From contig OY979719.1 of assembly GCA_963855995.1 (NCBI GenBank), positions 16,835,312 to 16,899,311 of the forward strand: a DNA stretch of 64,000 bases, written 5' to 3'. Below, piece after piece: positions 31,187-43,307 of the stretch (position 1 is the first letter of the stretch; each line of letters begins with the position of its first letter). Position numbers and translations under genes: made by a program. The DNA comes from Muricea muricata (Eukaryota; Cnidaria; Anthozoa; Malacalcyonacea; Plexauridae). The notes beneath the pieces are model-generated. The model was not told where the DNA came from. It was given only the letters and a program-made list of their open reading frames with translations, and made no database searches.

Positions 31187-33442
31187 TTTGCGACGTTTTT
31201 TACAAATAGAATGAGTTAAAAAATGGCTTTCACTTTTAAGACACTTTGCACAGAGCGATCAACGAAGTAGCCTCTTGAGCTTGGGGACAGTGATGTATTC
31301 ATGGGAAAAGATAGTATTGCGAAATGTGAATATGAGTATCAACCAATTAAGTATTGACGTGAAATAGACCATGAAAAACGAAGGTCAAATTTCATTGTTG
31401 CAACATTATTCATAGTAGGCACTGCAGCCCCGTATTAAGCTACGATTTGTGATCCACCGAGTCGAGTATCAAAGTTGCGAGCCAGCTCAAAGAGTGTGAA
31501 AAACCAATTTAGATTTTTTAATGCACAGGTACGCTATTCCCAATTTCCCAGTATTTTGAGGACAAGAATATAAACCTTATAAGCATCGACACAATCGGTT
31601 TCGTGTGCAAATATTGTGGCAGTATTATACGACGAAGCGAAGACTTAAAATATTGGTTGTTTTGGCTTCAAGAAAGTAACGTTTTCAGTGTTTTTGTAAG
31701 TCGATTCGACGTCTCAAAGTCACTATGTCAGACGTTAGTGATCAATGTTTGTCCGACGTTATTTTATCGACTGGGGTCAAATTTCATTGTTGCAACATTC
31801 ATAATAGCTCTGAATCCATCTTGCATGGGATGTTGCTACAACGTTAAAATTTTCGTTGAAAAAAGGCAGCTACGTCATCAACATGATTGTGACGTTATTG
31901 TGAGGTTGTTTGGTTCAGCATTAGCAAACAGACGTCGGTATCACGTCCATTCATGGTTATATGACGTCGACTTCACTTGTAATCTCAACGTTGTTTCAAG
32001 ACTTCAACTTTGAATTACGGCGAGGTCAAGCATGATGCATTATGAGGTTGTCAACGTTATCTTCACGCTGTTCCAACGTTAGGAAAGCAACTTTATTTCA
32101 AGTTGTATTTTAATTTTTTCTGCGTCAATTCAAAGTTTTAAAGATGCCACTTGAAAAGTTGGTTTAATCCGACATTTAGTGCTGTATAAAAGTTGTAGAG
32201 CTCCAGTTAAAGGTCAAATCTTATGAACGATGAACATGTGTCAATGACACAGACAGTGATATCGACTTCAATAATGTTACATTACGTCTTTGTCAATACG
32301 TTATTTTCGTCAATCTATTGTAGTATTGACAAGTTGTTTGTTAATATTTCATATGCACAATTTAAATATACGCTGGGTTAAAGAGAGTTGTGAAACGACT
32401 CTTTCTTTACTATAAGTGTTAGTTAACTGAAACGATAAACTAAAAATCCACGTTTCGAGCAAAGGCTTTTCGACTTCGAAGGACAAATTTTTGTTCACTA
32501 ATCTGGCAACGGAAGACAGCAAGTAGGAATTTTACATGACGTATACGTGTAGTTAGAGCTGATGAGCTTTGCATTTCGCTTTGACGCAAACAATAATGGT
32601 CATGTATTCTTATATTTCACCACTGACACTGCATGATAAATACAAATAGAATATTGAGGTTTGAAGCAAAGATCTTTTGTCGTGAAGTCAGTGACTATCT
32701 TAGTAACAATTTAACACTGGACACTATCTTGAGACTTTTGGTTTCGCTCGAAACGTCATCCTTGCTATCCAACCATTGGCAATGAATCAAACGCTCACCA
32801 AATATACAATAGCTACAACGCATATAAATTTTTTAAACATTTTATATTGATATAATCGTTATTAAACGTCATAGGTACAAGTTCATGAGAAACAACTATC
32901 TGTGCACGTAATTATAGTTATGAAACATCCAGATATTTCTTCCCTGATGTAGTTTTGTCATATTCTAAGTGATCTTACTGAAGTACTGTAGTTAAAATAT
33001 AAGTTGTGATGCTATGAGTAATATTAAGTATACAGTAATAAGTTTTTAAGTTTCTTCTACATATCTATCGAACTAATTACAACTCAACAACAATCATAAG
33101 TATACAAAATTGTTAGAAATTATATTGTGAACATAATTAACTACATGGTGTATCAAAAAAGTTAATGTTTATGAGTGGATGGAGTTTGAATTTCGCTTTG
33201 ACGCAAACAGTTATGCTCGTGTATATAAGATATTTCACTAAATGAAACCACAAATAAAACATTGACGTTTAATACTATGATTCTCCCTTTGGGAAGTCCA
33301 CTAACTTCGCGACTGTAGTCTTTCGACTTCGCTCAAAACGTCATCCTTGTTATCCAACCATTGATCCAACCACAATGAATCAATTGCTCACCATGCCGAC
33401 AGAAGAAGCTACCACACAAGGTACGTACAGTACATTAGGTAT
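31187..33442. other. spacer between copies C and D
   Basis: Contains the upstream block of C (to 31420), the ACGT-rich repeat in its longest form (31608-32110, many AACGTT and GACGTC tetramer palindromes), an empty site of the hAT MITE (about 32190-32215), a block related to the 3' flank of other units (32400-33130), a short relic of the GGTGTATCAAAAAA element end (33148) and the TATA-containing conserved block (33180-33400). Confidence 0.55.
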
Positions 33443-34447
33443 TTATTTATCTTGCACAACATCCACAATGCGTACTTTGTCGTTCTGATGGTACATATGT
33501 ACATGAAGTCTCCAAGCTTCGCACTTTGATACATCAATTTGAAATTGGTGACCAGTGGGTAAATGAAGTGAAAACTTTGCTGCATCACAATCCAAAACTA
33601 ACTCAACAGTATCGCCCTGTTTTGACTGGTTAACTAAAGAGTCGTACTTTTTTAAAGATCCGTTCTCATACATTCCTTGATTACGATTCTTTCCCAGTAC
33701 CCAGGCCTTAGAGTCAGCCCAGTAATGTGAACTGTTATCCTTCCGTTTAGCATCTGCTTTCACTATACCAACTAAGATCCAGTGGTTATCCTTAAAAGAC
33801 TCTAACTTCAACTTAAAGCGAACAATCCCACGTTGATAAACATTTTCACCAAGGACATATTCATGCCCTGTACTTAGCGGGCCGCCATGAACTGCAACTT
33901 GCCCGTTTTCCTGAACAGTAATGCCCGAGCTGCACTCACTGAATTTCTCATCCTGCAGAAGCTCAGTGGGTCGAGTAGACGCAATTTGATCGCTCAATCC
34001 GAGATACTCGAGAAGAGTATTAAAATTCTTCATTTGATTTTTCGGCACTTCCGCCAATACTGCGGGATTCTCGGAGCTTGAAATTTTCTTTGCGCGAAGA
34101 TAATCTAAAATCCAGCCGAAATATTCTGGATTAAAATCGAAGAAGACGACGCCATCTTTGTCTCGTTTCACACGATCTTCCCATCTTCCGTTGAACATTG
34201 TGGCCAGGAGAGATCCCTCGACCTGACATAAGGTAGCTCTTGTTGTCGTGAATTTCTGTCCACCTACATTGAGATGAACGATATCGTCATCACTCACTTC
34301 CACAGCTTGCATTCGTTGCTTCTCTGCGTTCAAGGCTTCGACTTCCGCCTTCAAATTCGCTCGCTCATTTTCGACAATTTCGTTAAACTCTGCCCTGAAT
34401 CTCTTGACTAAATCGTCAAATTTATTCAGTAAATCACCACAGCTTAT
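33443..34447 (-). pseudogene. BTB/T1-SPRY-like copy D, start codon lost (ATG to ATA)
   Basis: The frame is open through the whole 335-codon unit (ending VVQDK), but the family start codon reads ATA at 34447-34445. The next in-frame ATG is residue 46, after the coiled coil. The T1 domain is intact. The C-terminal domain is of the GGPLSTGHE / AKRKDNSSHYWADSKAW type shared with copies G and L, which defines a subgroup. If translation starts at Met46 or at a non-ATG codon, a T1-SPRY protein without the coiled coil could still be made, so functional status is open. Confidence 0.75.
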
Positions 34448-36530
34448 TTTGCGACGTTTTTCACAAAGAGAATGAGTTAAAGAATGGCTTTCACTTTTAA
34501 GACACTTTGCACAGAGCGATGAACGAAGTAGCTTTTCAAGCTTGGGGACAGTGATGTATTCTGGGAAAAGATTGCGAAATGAGTTTCATTGAGTTTTGCA
34601 TTTGACGTCAAATAGACCATGAAAAACCAAGGTCAAATTTCATTGTTGCAACATTACTCGTAGTAGGCACTGCAAGCCCGTATTAAACTACGATTTGTGA
34701 TCCACCGAGTCGAGTATCAAAGTTGCGAGCCAACTCAAAGAGTGTGAGAAATCAGTTTAGATTTTTTAATGCACAGGTACGCTATTCCCAATTTCCCAGT
34801 ATTTTGAGGACAAGAATATAAACCTTATAAGCATTGACACAATCGGTTTCGTGTGAAAATATTGTGCCAGTATTATGCAATAAAGCGAAGACTAAAAATA
34901 TTGGTTCTTTTAGCTTCAAGAAAGTAACGTTGAATTTTCAGTGTTTTTGGAAGTCGATTCGACGTCTCAAAGTCATTATCTCAGACGTTAGTGATCAATG
35001 TTTGTTCGACGTTATTTTCTCGACTGGAGGTCATTCATTGTTGCAACATTCATAATAGGTCTGAACCCATCTTCCAGGGGATGTTGTTACAACGTTAAAA
35101 TTTCCGTTGCGTCAATCTTTTGACGAGTTGTTTATAAATATTTTGTATTCACAATTCAATTCACATTGGGTTAATGAGAGACCCCTTCTTGACTATAAGT
35201 GTCAGTTAGCTGAAACGATAAACTGAAAATCCACCATTCGAGCGAAGGCTTTTCTGCTTCAAAGGACAAATTTTAGTTCACTAACCTGAAAATTGAAGAA
35301 AACTAGTTGGAATTTTACATTCACCTGTATGAGTCGGTAGAGCTGATGAGCTTTGAATTTCAATTCGACGCAAACTGAAGAGTGGGCACATATAAAATAT
35401 CCACTAGGCACTACATAAAACTACAATTAGAAAATTGACGTTCAATGCTAAGATCCTTCGTCGGGAAGTACTAACCTTTTCTTTCGGCTTCCTTTAAAAG
35501 GTCATATCCTTGCTGTTCAACCCTTGACAATGAATCAATCGCTCACAGAACAAAAGCTACAACACGTGAAATTTTAATTTTTATATCGATCTGATTATTA
35601 GTAAACGTCATAAAGTGCACAAAATCATTAGAAACTATCTGAGTAACTACTTAATTAGCTATGAAAAAACTGACTAGACATTTCTTCACAGATATGCTCT
35701 TGTCAATAATTGCTTGTATTTAAGTGAACGGATGATAAGTTTTAGTTGCAATAAAAATAAGTTGTAAGCCTATAACGAGTATAATAATATACAGAGAAAT
35801 GTTTATTGACTGTAATATGTCAATTTCAGCGCAGTTAATCCCAAACAGAATTGTGCAAAAATCTGTACTACAGCAGTGCAAAAATCTGTAACAACTGAAG
35901 AACCAACGAAATTTAAGATAGAAACTTTCTTAACAAAGCAAACAAACTGCATGGCGGGTGAAATTGGCGAGCAATTGTGGTCAAACTTCGGGCTGGTTTT
36001 TTTTTAACAAATTGGATCCATTGAAACAATCTTTCAACAGTGCCATGTTCTGGCTATTTTACACGAATTTATGAAGACGTTCTGGAGGTAAATTTAAAGT
36101 TTTTAAAGGAAAAAGGTGAAGGAAGCGATCGCGATTTTATGACAGTTGCAGCAGTATTGCGTGCGTTCCTGTCTCGAGCATTTCCTTTTATATTATTCAC
36201 AAGTAATAACATGGTTTCTCGTGCAATTTTGAAATAACGTGCATTGGTGAGTTTTTTCAATAGCATGCATTCGTGAGTTCTTCAATAACGCCAAGTTGCA
36301 CTCGTCCTGTGCACTCCTGCAATTTTGGCGTCATTAAGAAACTCAACCTCAAGTTTACAAAATTATTTAAAAAATTATGTACAAAATCAACTAGAAATTT
36401 ACTTTGCTTTTATGCGATAGTTCAACAAAATACGTTGACATTATTTTCAAACCGATTTTTAAAGTGACATTTGAAACAGTATAGCATTGTTTCTTCCTTG
36501 ATTATTATAGGTATATACACAAGGTATTCT
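34448..36530. other. spacer between copies D and E
   Basis: Contains the upstream block of D with TGACGTCA at 34613-34620, an ACGT-rich repeat (34853-35110), a diverged family 3' flank (35110-35800), a small direct repeat TGCAAAAATCTGTA near 35857 and 35879, and a block (36140-36320) shared with the flank of copy I (45430-45600). No gene seen. Confidence 0.5.
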
Positions 36531-37516
36531 TTAATCTTGCACAACTTCCACAATCCGTATTTTGTCGCTCGCCCACAACATATTTACATGAAGTTTCCAA
36601 GCTTGGGACTCGGGTATATCAATTTGAAATTGCTGACCAGTGGGTAAACGAAGTGAAAACTTTGCTGCATCACAATCCAAGACTAACTCAACAGTATCTC
36701 CCTGTTTTGACTGGTTCACTAAAGAGTCGTACTTTTTGAAAGATCCGTTCTCCCACATTCCTTGATTACGATTGTTTCCCAGTGCCCAGCCCTTAGACTC
36801 AGTCCAGTTGAATGAATTTTTATCCTTCGGTTTGACATCTGCTTTCACTATACCAACTAAGATCCAGTGGTTATCCTTAAAAGACTCTAACTTCAACTTA
36901 AAACGTACAATTCCACGTTGATAAACATTTTCACCGAGGACATATTCATGCCCTGTACTTAGGCCGCTATGAACTGCAACTTGCCCGTTTTCCTGAACAG
37001 TAATCCCCGAGCTGCACTCACGGAATTTCTCATCCCGCAGAAGCTCAGTTGGTCGAGTAGGCGCAATTTCATCGCTCAATCCGAGATAATCGAGAAGAGT
37101 ATTAAAATTCTTCATCTGATTTTTCGGCACTTCCGCCAATACTGCGGGATTCTCGGAGCTTGAAATTTTCTTCGCGCGAAGATAATCTAAAATCCAGCCG
37201 AAATATTCTGGATTAAAATCGAAGAAGACGACGCCATCTTTGTCTCGTTTCACACGATCTTCCCATCTTCCGTTGAACATTGTGGCCAGGAGAGATCCCT
37301 CGACCTGACATAAGGTAGCTCTTGTTGTCCACCAACATTGAGATGAATGATATCATCATCACTCACTTCCACAGCTTGCATTCGTTGCTTCTCTGCGTTC
37401 AAGGCTTCGACTTCCGCCTTCAAATTCGCTCGCTCATTTTCGACAATGTCGTTAAACTCTGCCCTGAATCTCTTGACTAAATCGTCAAATTTATCCAGTA
37501 AATCGCCACAGCTCAT
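36531..37516 (-). pseudogene. BTB/T1-SPRY-like copy E, 13-bp deletion frameshift
   Basis: The start (MSCGDLLDKF at 37516) and coiled coil are intact. A 13-bp deletion around 37326-37330, right after HLNVGGQ, removes residues 65-68 and shifts the frame; in intact copies the missing segment is flanked by TGTC direct repeats. Downstream of it the T1 remainder and C-terminal domain are open to the normal stop at 36531 (SGLSTGHE, DKNSFNWTESKGW variants). A product starting internally would lack the key T1 strand. Confidence 0.85.
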
Positions 37517-37890
37517 TTTGCGACGTTTTTCACAAAGAGAATCAGTTAAAGAATGGTTTTCACTTTTAAGACACTTTGCACTGAGCGGTCAACGAAGTAG
37601 CCTCTCAAGCTTGGGAACAGTAATGTATTATGGGAAAAGAAAGTATTGCGAAATGTGAATGTGAGTTTCAACCAATTAAGTTTTAGCGTCAAATAGACCA
37701 TGAAAAACGAAGGTCTAATTTCATTGTTGCAACATTATTCATAGTAGGCATTTCAGGCCATCACTTGAATCCATTGCGCTAAATTTTTTTAACCAAAAGT
37801 CACACAAAAGTTCTACCGAAGTTTTGACGTAGTTTCATCGTCGTGTGAGCTAAACATTGAACCATGACGAGGTCATGTTGAGATTGCCAC

Positions 37891-38026
37891 AGTAGCGAAG
37901 CAAGCCCGATGCTATGCAAATTTAAATCATTATTCACTTCTTTAGAAATTGATTGTTGGTCGACCTCATACGGTCTACAAACACAGAAAAATTTGCATGA
38001 TTAAAAGTCAGGCTAGCTTCGCCACT
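37891..38026. mobile_element. MITE family 1 copy
   Basis: Ends AGTAGCGAAGCAAGCC and GGCTAGCTTCGCCACT are inverted repeats. The core shares ATGCAAATTTAAATCATT and ACGGTCTACAAACACAG with the element at 4607-4760. Confidence 0.6.
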
Positions 38027-38164
38027 GGATTGCCAAAAATGATTCCACGTCAGGTTTGTCTGCGCATCGCTTTTGTACATAACAAAGAGAGACTGTAATG
38101 TATTAATATTGCCAAATAAATACTAACCTAAAATGATCACGCTTTGTGACTGGACTTTTACAGT

Positions 38165-38357
38165 CGATTCACCGTAATATTCCGAACTTCGTTGCGAAAT
38201 TCAAAACTCCATTTCAGAGTTCGCAAGCTGGTTTGTAAACTAAGCATTGATTGGCTTCTTCGAGTTCAGGGACCAATCACACCCTTTGTTTACAAACCGG
38301 CTTGCGAATTCTGAAATGAACATTTGAACTTCGCAACGAAGTTCGGAATATTACATT
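38165..38357. mobile_element. hairpin MITE family 2 (TAATATTCCGAACTTCGTTG ends)
   Basis: Arms with TAATATTCCGAACTTCGTTG and CAACGAAGTTCGGAATATTA and inner arms TTCGCAAGCTGGTTTGTAAAC / GTTTACAAACCGGCTTGCGAA fold into a hairpin. A diverged copy lies at 47718-47925. Confidence 0.7.
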
Positions 38358-38796
38358 GACCTGAAATCGACCGTAAACGTTGTTTGTCATTCGCTGTGCG
38401 AAATGAAAAGATGCAAACTGTAAACGTTTAAAGAAAGATTGATGCATGAGCCGCAAATATTGGCATTGAAGGGAAACGTGGATGCATTAAGTAAATAAAT
38501 ACACATATTATAACATAATTGATTGGTTAAATTGTATTTCATTAATCACGTGATGTCAGTAAAATATTTCCTCGCCCCATGCCGTCTGGCTTGGCGCGGA
38601 TTCCAATTAATATTTTAAAAGTACGTCATTATTTACAAAATATAGAATTACTAGTTCGCCTGATTTGAGCCCGACGTTATAGGTCCGTTATTGTTGACGA
38701 AGCAGTCCTGCCCGACCGCTCAATAACGTTATTTTCAAACCGACTTTTAAAGTTACACTAGAATGATATTATTTCCTTATCGATTGTTGCAGGTGT

Positions 38797-39439
38797 ATAA
38801 ATGCTTTCACAAAACGTATTTTGTTGTTCGCACAGTCGGCATATGTACAGGAAATCTCTAAGCTTGGCACTCGGGTATATCAATTTGATATTTCTCACTA
38901 GTGGCTAAATGAAGTGAAAACTTCAAGACGCAATTCAAGGCAACTGAACATGGTAACTCAACAGTGTCGCCCCTTTTTGACTTGTATACTAAAGATTCGT
39001 ACTTTTTGCCAAAGGTCCGTTCCCCAACAATCCTTGATCGCGATTCTTTTCCGGTACCCATCCCTTATGGTAAATACAGTTGTGTGAATCGTTATCCTTC
39101 GGTTTAACATCTGCTTCAACTATACCAACAAAAATCCAGTCGTTAGGATAAGACTCTAACTTTAACTTAAATTCCGTACAATCCCACGTTGATAAACTTT
39201 CTCACCGCAGACATATTCATGCCCCTGACTGTGGTTGTGAACTCCAACTTTCCCATTTCTCTAAACAGTAATCCCTGTGCTGCGCTTGTTGAAATTCTCA
39301 TTAATTCTTTGCTTTTCTGCGTTCATTGAGCACACGGTTTTGACTTCCGTCTTCAAATTCGCTCTCTACATTTTGGTAATTCGTCTTTCAATCGTTTGTC
39401 TAAATCGTCAAATTTCTTCAATAAGTCACCACAGCTCGT
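38797..39439 (-). pseudogene. degenerate BTB/T1-SPRY-like copy F, old subfamily
   Basis: Keeps an N-terminal SCGDLLKKFDDLDKRL stretch whose start codon is ACG (39439-39437), a C-terminal segment with KYESLVYKSKRGDTVE and KFSLHLATSEKYQIDIPEC, and intervening pieces. The T1 domain has largely been deleted and frames are broken. It shares the ACG start with copy J, so the loss predates their duplication. Confidence 0.75.
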
Positions 39440-40028
39440 AATTTTGTGACGTTTTCGCAAAGAGAATGATTTATTTAAAAAATGGCTTTCGCTGATAAGA
39501 CACTTTGCACAGCGATCAACGAAATAAATTCTCACGCTTAGGGACAGTACTGTATTCTGAGAAAAGATTGCATTGCGAAATGTTAATATCTGTGTACTAT
39601 CACGTAATTGGAGATAAATATACCCTGAATCAAACCTGCAGAAGAGCTTTGAACCCATCTTGCATGGGATGTTGTTACAACGTTAAAATTTCCGTTGAAA
39701 TAAGGCAGCTACGTCATCAACATGATTGTGACGTCATTGTGAGGTTGTTTGGTTCAACATTGGCATTCTATGAGCATTACAAAGTTTGCTGTAATAAGTT
39801 TCAATGTTTTCTATCTACATTATCTCCCGAACTAATTACCTCTCAACGGCATCATAAGTATACAAAATTATTAGAAAATATTATCTGTACAAAATTAACT
39901 AGAAATACTATACTAACAACGTAATACATTAACACTATTTTAAAACAGACTTTTAAAGTTACATTAGAATTACCAATAACATTGCATCTTTATCCATTAT
40001 TACAGGTATACGTACGTACATTAGGTAT
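39440..40028. other. spacer between copies F and G
   Basis: Holds the old-subfamily upstream block (39440-39650), a short piece of the ACGT-rich repeat (39655-39765) and the 3' flank of copy G. No gene seen. Confidence 0.5.
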
Positions 40029-41025
40029 TTATTTATCTTGCACAACCTCTACAATGCGTATTTTGTCGTTCTGATGGTACATATGTACATGAAGTCTCCA
40101 CGCTTCGCACTTTGATATATCAATTTGAAGTTGGTGACCAATGGGTAAATGTAGTGAAAACTTTGCTGCATCACAATCCAAGACTAACTCAACAGTATCG
40201 CCCTGTTTTGACTGGTTAACTAAAGAGTCGTACTTTTTCAAAGATCCGTTGTCATACATTCCTTGACTACGATTCTTTCCCAGTACCCAGGCCTTAGAGT
40301 CAGCCCAGTAATGTGAACTGTTATCCTTCCGTTTAGCATCTGCTTTCACTATACCAACTAAGATCAAGTGGTTATCCTTAAAAGACTCTAACTTCAACTT
40401 AAAACGTACAATCCCACGTTGATAAACATTTTCACCAAGGACATATTCATGCCCTGTACTTAGCGGGCCGCCATGAACTGCAACTTGCCCGTTTTCCTGA
40501 ACGGTAATCCCCGAGCTGCACAAATTGAATTTCTCATTCTGCAGACGTTCAGTGGGTCGAGTAGGCACAATTTCATCGCTCAATCCGAGATACTCGAGAA
40601 GAGTATTAAAATTCTTCATTTGATTTTTCGGCACTTCCGTCAATACTGCGGGATTCTCGGGGCTTGAAATTTTCTTTGCGCGAAGATAATCTAAAATCCA
40701 GCCGAAATATTCTGGATTAAAATCGAAGAAGACGACGCCATCTTTGTCTCGTTTCACACGATCTTCCGTTGAACATTGTGGCCAGGAGAGATCCCTCGAC
40801 CTGACACAAGGTAGCTCTTGTTGTCGTGAATTTCTGTCCACCAACATTGAGATGAACGATATCATCATCACTCACTTCCACAGCTTGCATTCGTTGCTTC
40901 TCTGCGTTCAAGGCTTCGACTTCCGCCTTCAAATTCGCTCGCTCCTTTTTGACAATTTCGTTAAACTCTGCCCTGAATCTCTTGACTAAATCATCAAATT
41001 TATTCAGTAAATCACCACCGCTCAT
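40029..41025 (-). pseudogene. BTB/T1-SPRY-like copy G, 8-bp deletion frameshift
   Basis: Starts MSGGDLLNKF at 41025 (Cys3 replaced by Gly, as in copy L). An 8-bp deletion at about 40761-40768, between two ATCTTCC direct repeats of the intact sequence, falls in the NGRWED codons and shifts the frame. The rest is open to VVQDK and the stop at 40029. The C-terminal domain is of the D/G/L subgroup (AKRKDNSSHYW, DISKCEAW). It is the duplicate partner of copy L at an offset of about 10.7 kb. Confidence 0.85.
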
Positions 41026-42379
41026 TTTGCGACGTTTTTCACAAAGGGAATGAGTTAAAGAATGGCTTTCACTTTTAAGACACTTTGCACGGAGCGATCA
41101 ACGAAGTAGCTTTTCAAGCTTGGGGACAGTGATGTATTCTGGGAAAAGGTACTATTGCGAAATGTGAGTATGAGTTTCAACCAATTAAGTATTGACGTCA
41201 AATAGACCATAAAGAGACAAAAGTCAAATTTCATTGTTGCAACATTATTCATAGTAGGCACTGCAGGCCCGTATTAAACTACGATTTGTGATCCTCTGAG
41301 TCGAGTATCGAAGTTGCGAGCCAACTCAAAGAGTGTGGGAAATCAGTTTAGGTTTTTTAATGCACAGGTACGCTATTCCCAATTTCCCAGTATTTTAGAC
41401 AAGGATATAAACCTTATAAGCATTGACACAATCGGTTTCGTGTACAAATATTGTGGCAGGATTAAACAACGAAGTGAAGACTAAAAATATTAACGTTTTA
41501 ATTAAGAAGGTAGACTAAATAATGTATTGGATGAAAAATTGAATGAAATGAATCCATTGCACTAAATTATTTGAATCAAAAGTCACACAAAATTCCTACC
41601 GAAATTTTTTACTTAGTTTCATCGTCGTTTGAGCTAAACATTGAACCATGACGAGGTCATGTTGAGTTGCCACAGTAACGAAGCAAGCCCGATGCTGTAC
41701 AAATTTAAATCATTGTTCATTTCTTTAGAAATTTATAGTTGGTCGACCTCATACGGTCTATAAACACAGAAAAATTTTGCATGAGTAAATGTCGAGCTGG
41801 CTTCGCCGCTGGATTGCCAAAATTGTTTCTACGTCAGGAAAGCAAGTTTGTCTGCGCATCGCTTTTGTACATAACAAAGGGAGACTGTGATGTATATAGA
41901 TTGCCAGATAGATACCATGAGGAGGCAAATATGACAGTGAAGGGAAATGTGGATGCATAAAGTAAATAATTACACATGATATAACATAATTGATTGATTA
42001 AGTTGTATTTTATTAGTCACGTGATGTCAGTAAAATATTTCCTCACCCCGCGCCGTCTGGCGTAGCGCGGATTCCACATTTATTTATGTTTCGGTTTATT
42101 TCTATAGGAGAGATGTAATTATAGCAGAAGACAGAACTGCGAAATGTCTTGATTGTACAAGCCTAATTCGATCAATTTTTTCAATATAAAATTCAACTAT
42201 TACATTATAGCTGGTAATTTTAAAACTGAAAATAAAGTTTTTTCGTAGAATAAATGAATTCCGACAAATGACGAAGTATTGAAGCTGATTGATTGTTTCT
42301 TTATGCAAAAATTTTTCATTATTTAAAGTAACATTAGAACCATTATAATATTATTTCTTTATCGATTATTACAGGTATA
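41026..42379. other. spacer between copies G and H
   Basis: Upstream block of G with TGACGTCA (41193-41200), part of the ACGT-rich repeat edge (about 41440-41500), MITE family 1 (41673-41810) and AT-rich sequence. It is closely matched by 51715-53130. Confidence 0.55.
41673..41810. mobile_element. MITE family 1 copy
   Basis: Inverted ends AGTAACGAAGCAAGCC and GAGCTGGCTTCGCCGCT with the family core (ATTTCTTTAGAAATT, ACGGTCTATAAACACAG). It is carried in the 41-46 kb duplicated block. Confidence 0.6.
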
Positions 42380-43199
42380 TAAATACTTCCACAAAACGTA
42401 TTTTGTTGTTGGCACTGTCGGCATATGTACATGACTCTCCAGGCTTGGAACTCGGGTATATCAATTTGAAATTTCTCAAGACAACTCAACTGGGTAACTC
42501 AACAGTGTCGCCCTCTTTTGACTTGTTTACTAAAGAGTCGTACTTTTTGCCAGAAATCCTTTCCCCAACAATCCTTGATCACGATTCTTTCCCAGTACCC
42601 ATGCCTTAGGGTCAATGCGGTTGTGTAAATCCGTTATCACTATGCCAACGAAAATCCAATCGTTAGAATAAGTCTCCCACGCACGTTGATAAACATTTTC
42701 ACCGAGAACATATTCGTGCCCTGGACTGGGATTGTGAACTGCAACCTGCCCGTTTTCCTGAACAGTAATCCCCGAGCTGCGCTTGCTGAATTTCTCATTA
42801 AATTCATCTTCTGCTTTTTCGGCACTTCGCCAATGCTGCGGAATCTCGGGGCTTGAATTTCTTTGGGCGCAGACAATCTAATATCCAACCAAAATATTCA
42901 GGATTCAAATCCAAAAAGACGACGCCATCTTGATTTCGCTCCACAGTATCTTTCCATTTTCCCCTGAGCATGGAAATTGAACCTTCGACCTGGCAGAAAG
43001 TAGAACTGGTGATCGTGAACTTCAGTCCACCAACATTTAGTCAAGATAAAATCTTTCGTAGTTTCCATTCAATGCCTATCTGCGTTCACGGCTTCGACTT
43101 CCGCCTTCAAATTTGCTCTCTACCTTTCGACAATTCCTCATTCAATCGTTAGTATAAATCGTCAACTCTCTTCAGCATGTCACCATGCACAGCTCTTAA
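42380..43199 (-). pseudogene. degenerate BTB/T1-SPRY-like copy H, old subfamily
   Basis: Fragments in several frames match the T1 domain (VERNQDG-like, the YFGWI region) and the C-terminal domain (VYQRG, GIVRF-like region), with many indels and no usable start. It is nearly identical in layout to copy M at 53.1 kb, its duplicate. Confidence 0.7.
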
Positions 43200-43307
43200 T
43201 TTTTATGACGTTTCCACAAAGAGAATGACTTATTTAAAAAGTGGCTTTCGCTGTTAAGACACTTTGCACAGCGATCAACGAAATAAATTCTCAAGCTTTG
43301 GACTGAT

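Larger units (their letters stand above)
37517..38796. other. spacer with two MITEs between copies E and F
   Basis: The upstream block of E lies at 37517-37740; it is followed by MITE family 1 (37891-38026), a hairpin MITE (38165-38357) and AT-rich sequence. The same order recurs at 47.3-48.2 kb, which marks a segmental duplication. Confidence 0.6.

Noticed and set aside
36040..36237. 65-aa plus-strand ORF between copies D and E
   Set aside because: The related block at 45.43 kb does not keep the frame, so coding is unlikely.
39353..39658. 101-aa minus-strand ORF as a separate small gene
   Set aside because: It is the old-subfamily upstream region read into the N-terminus of pseudogene F; no independent start context or partner conservation.
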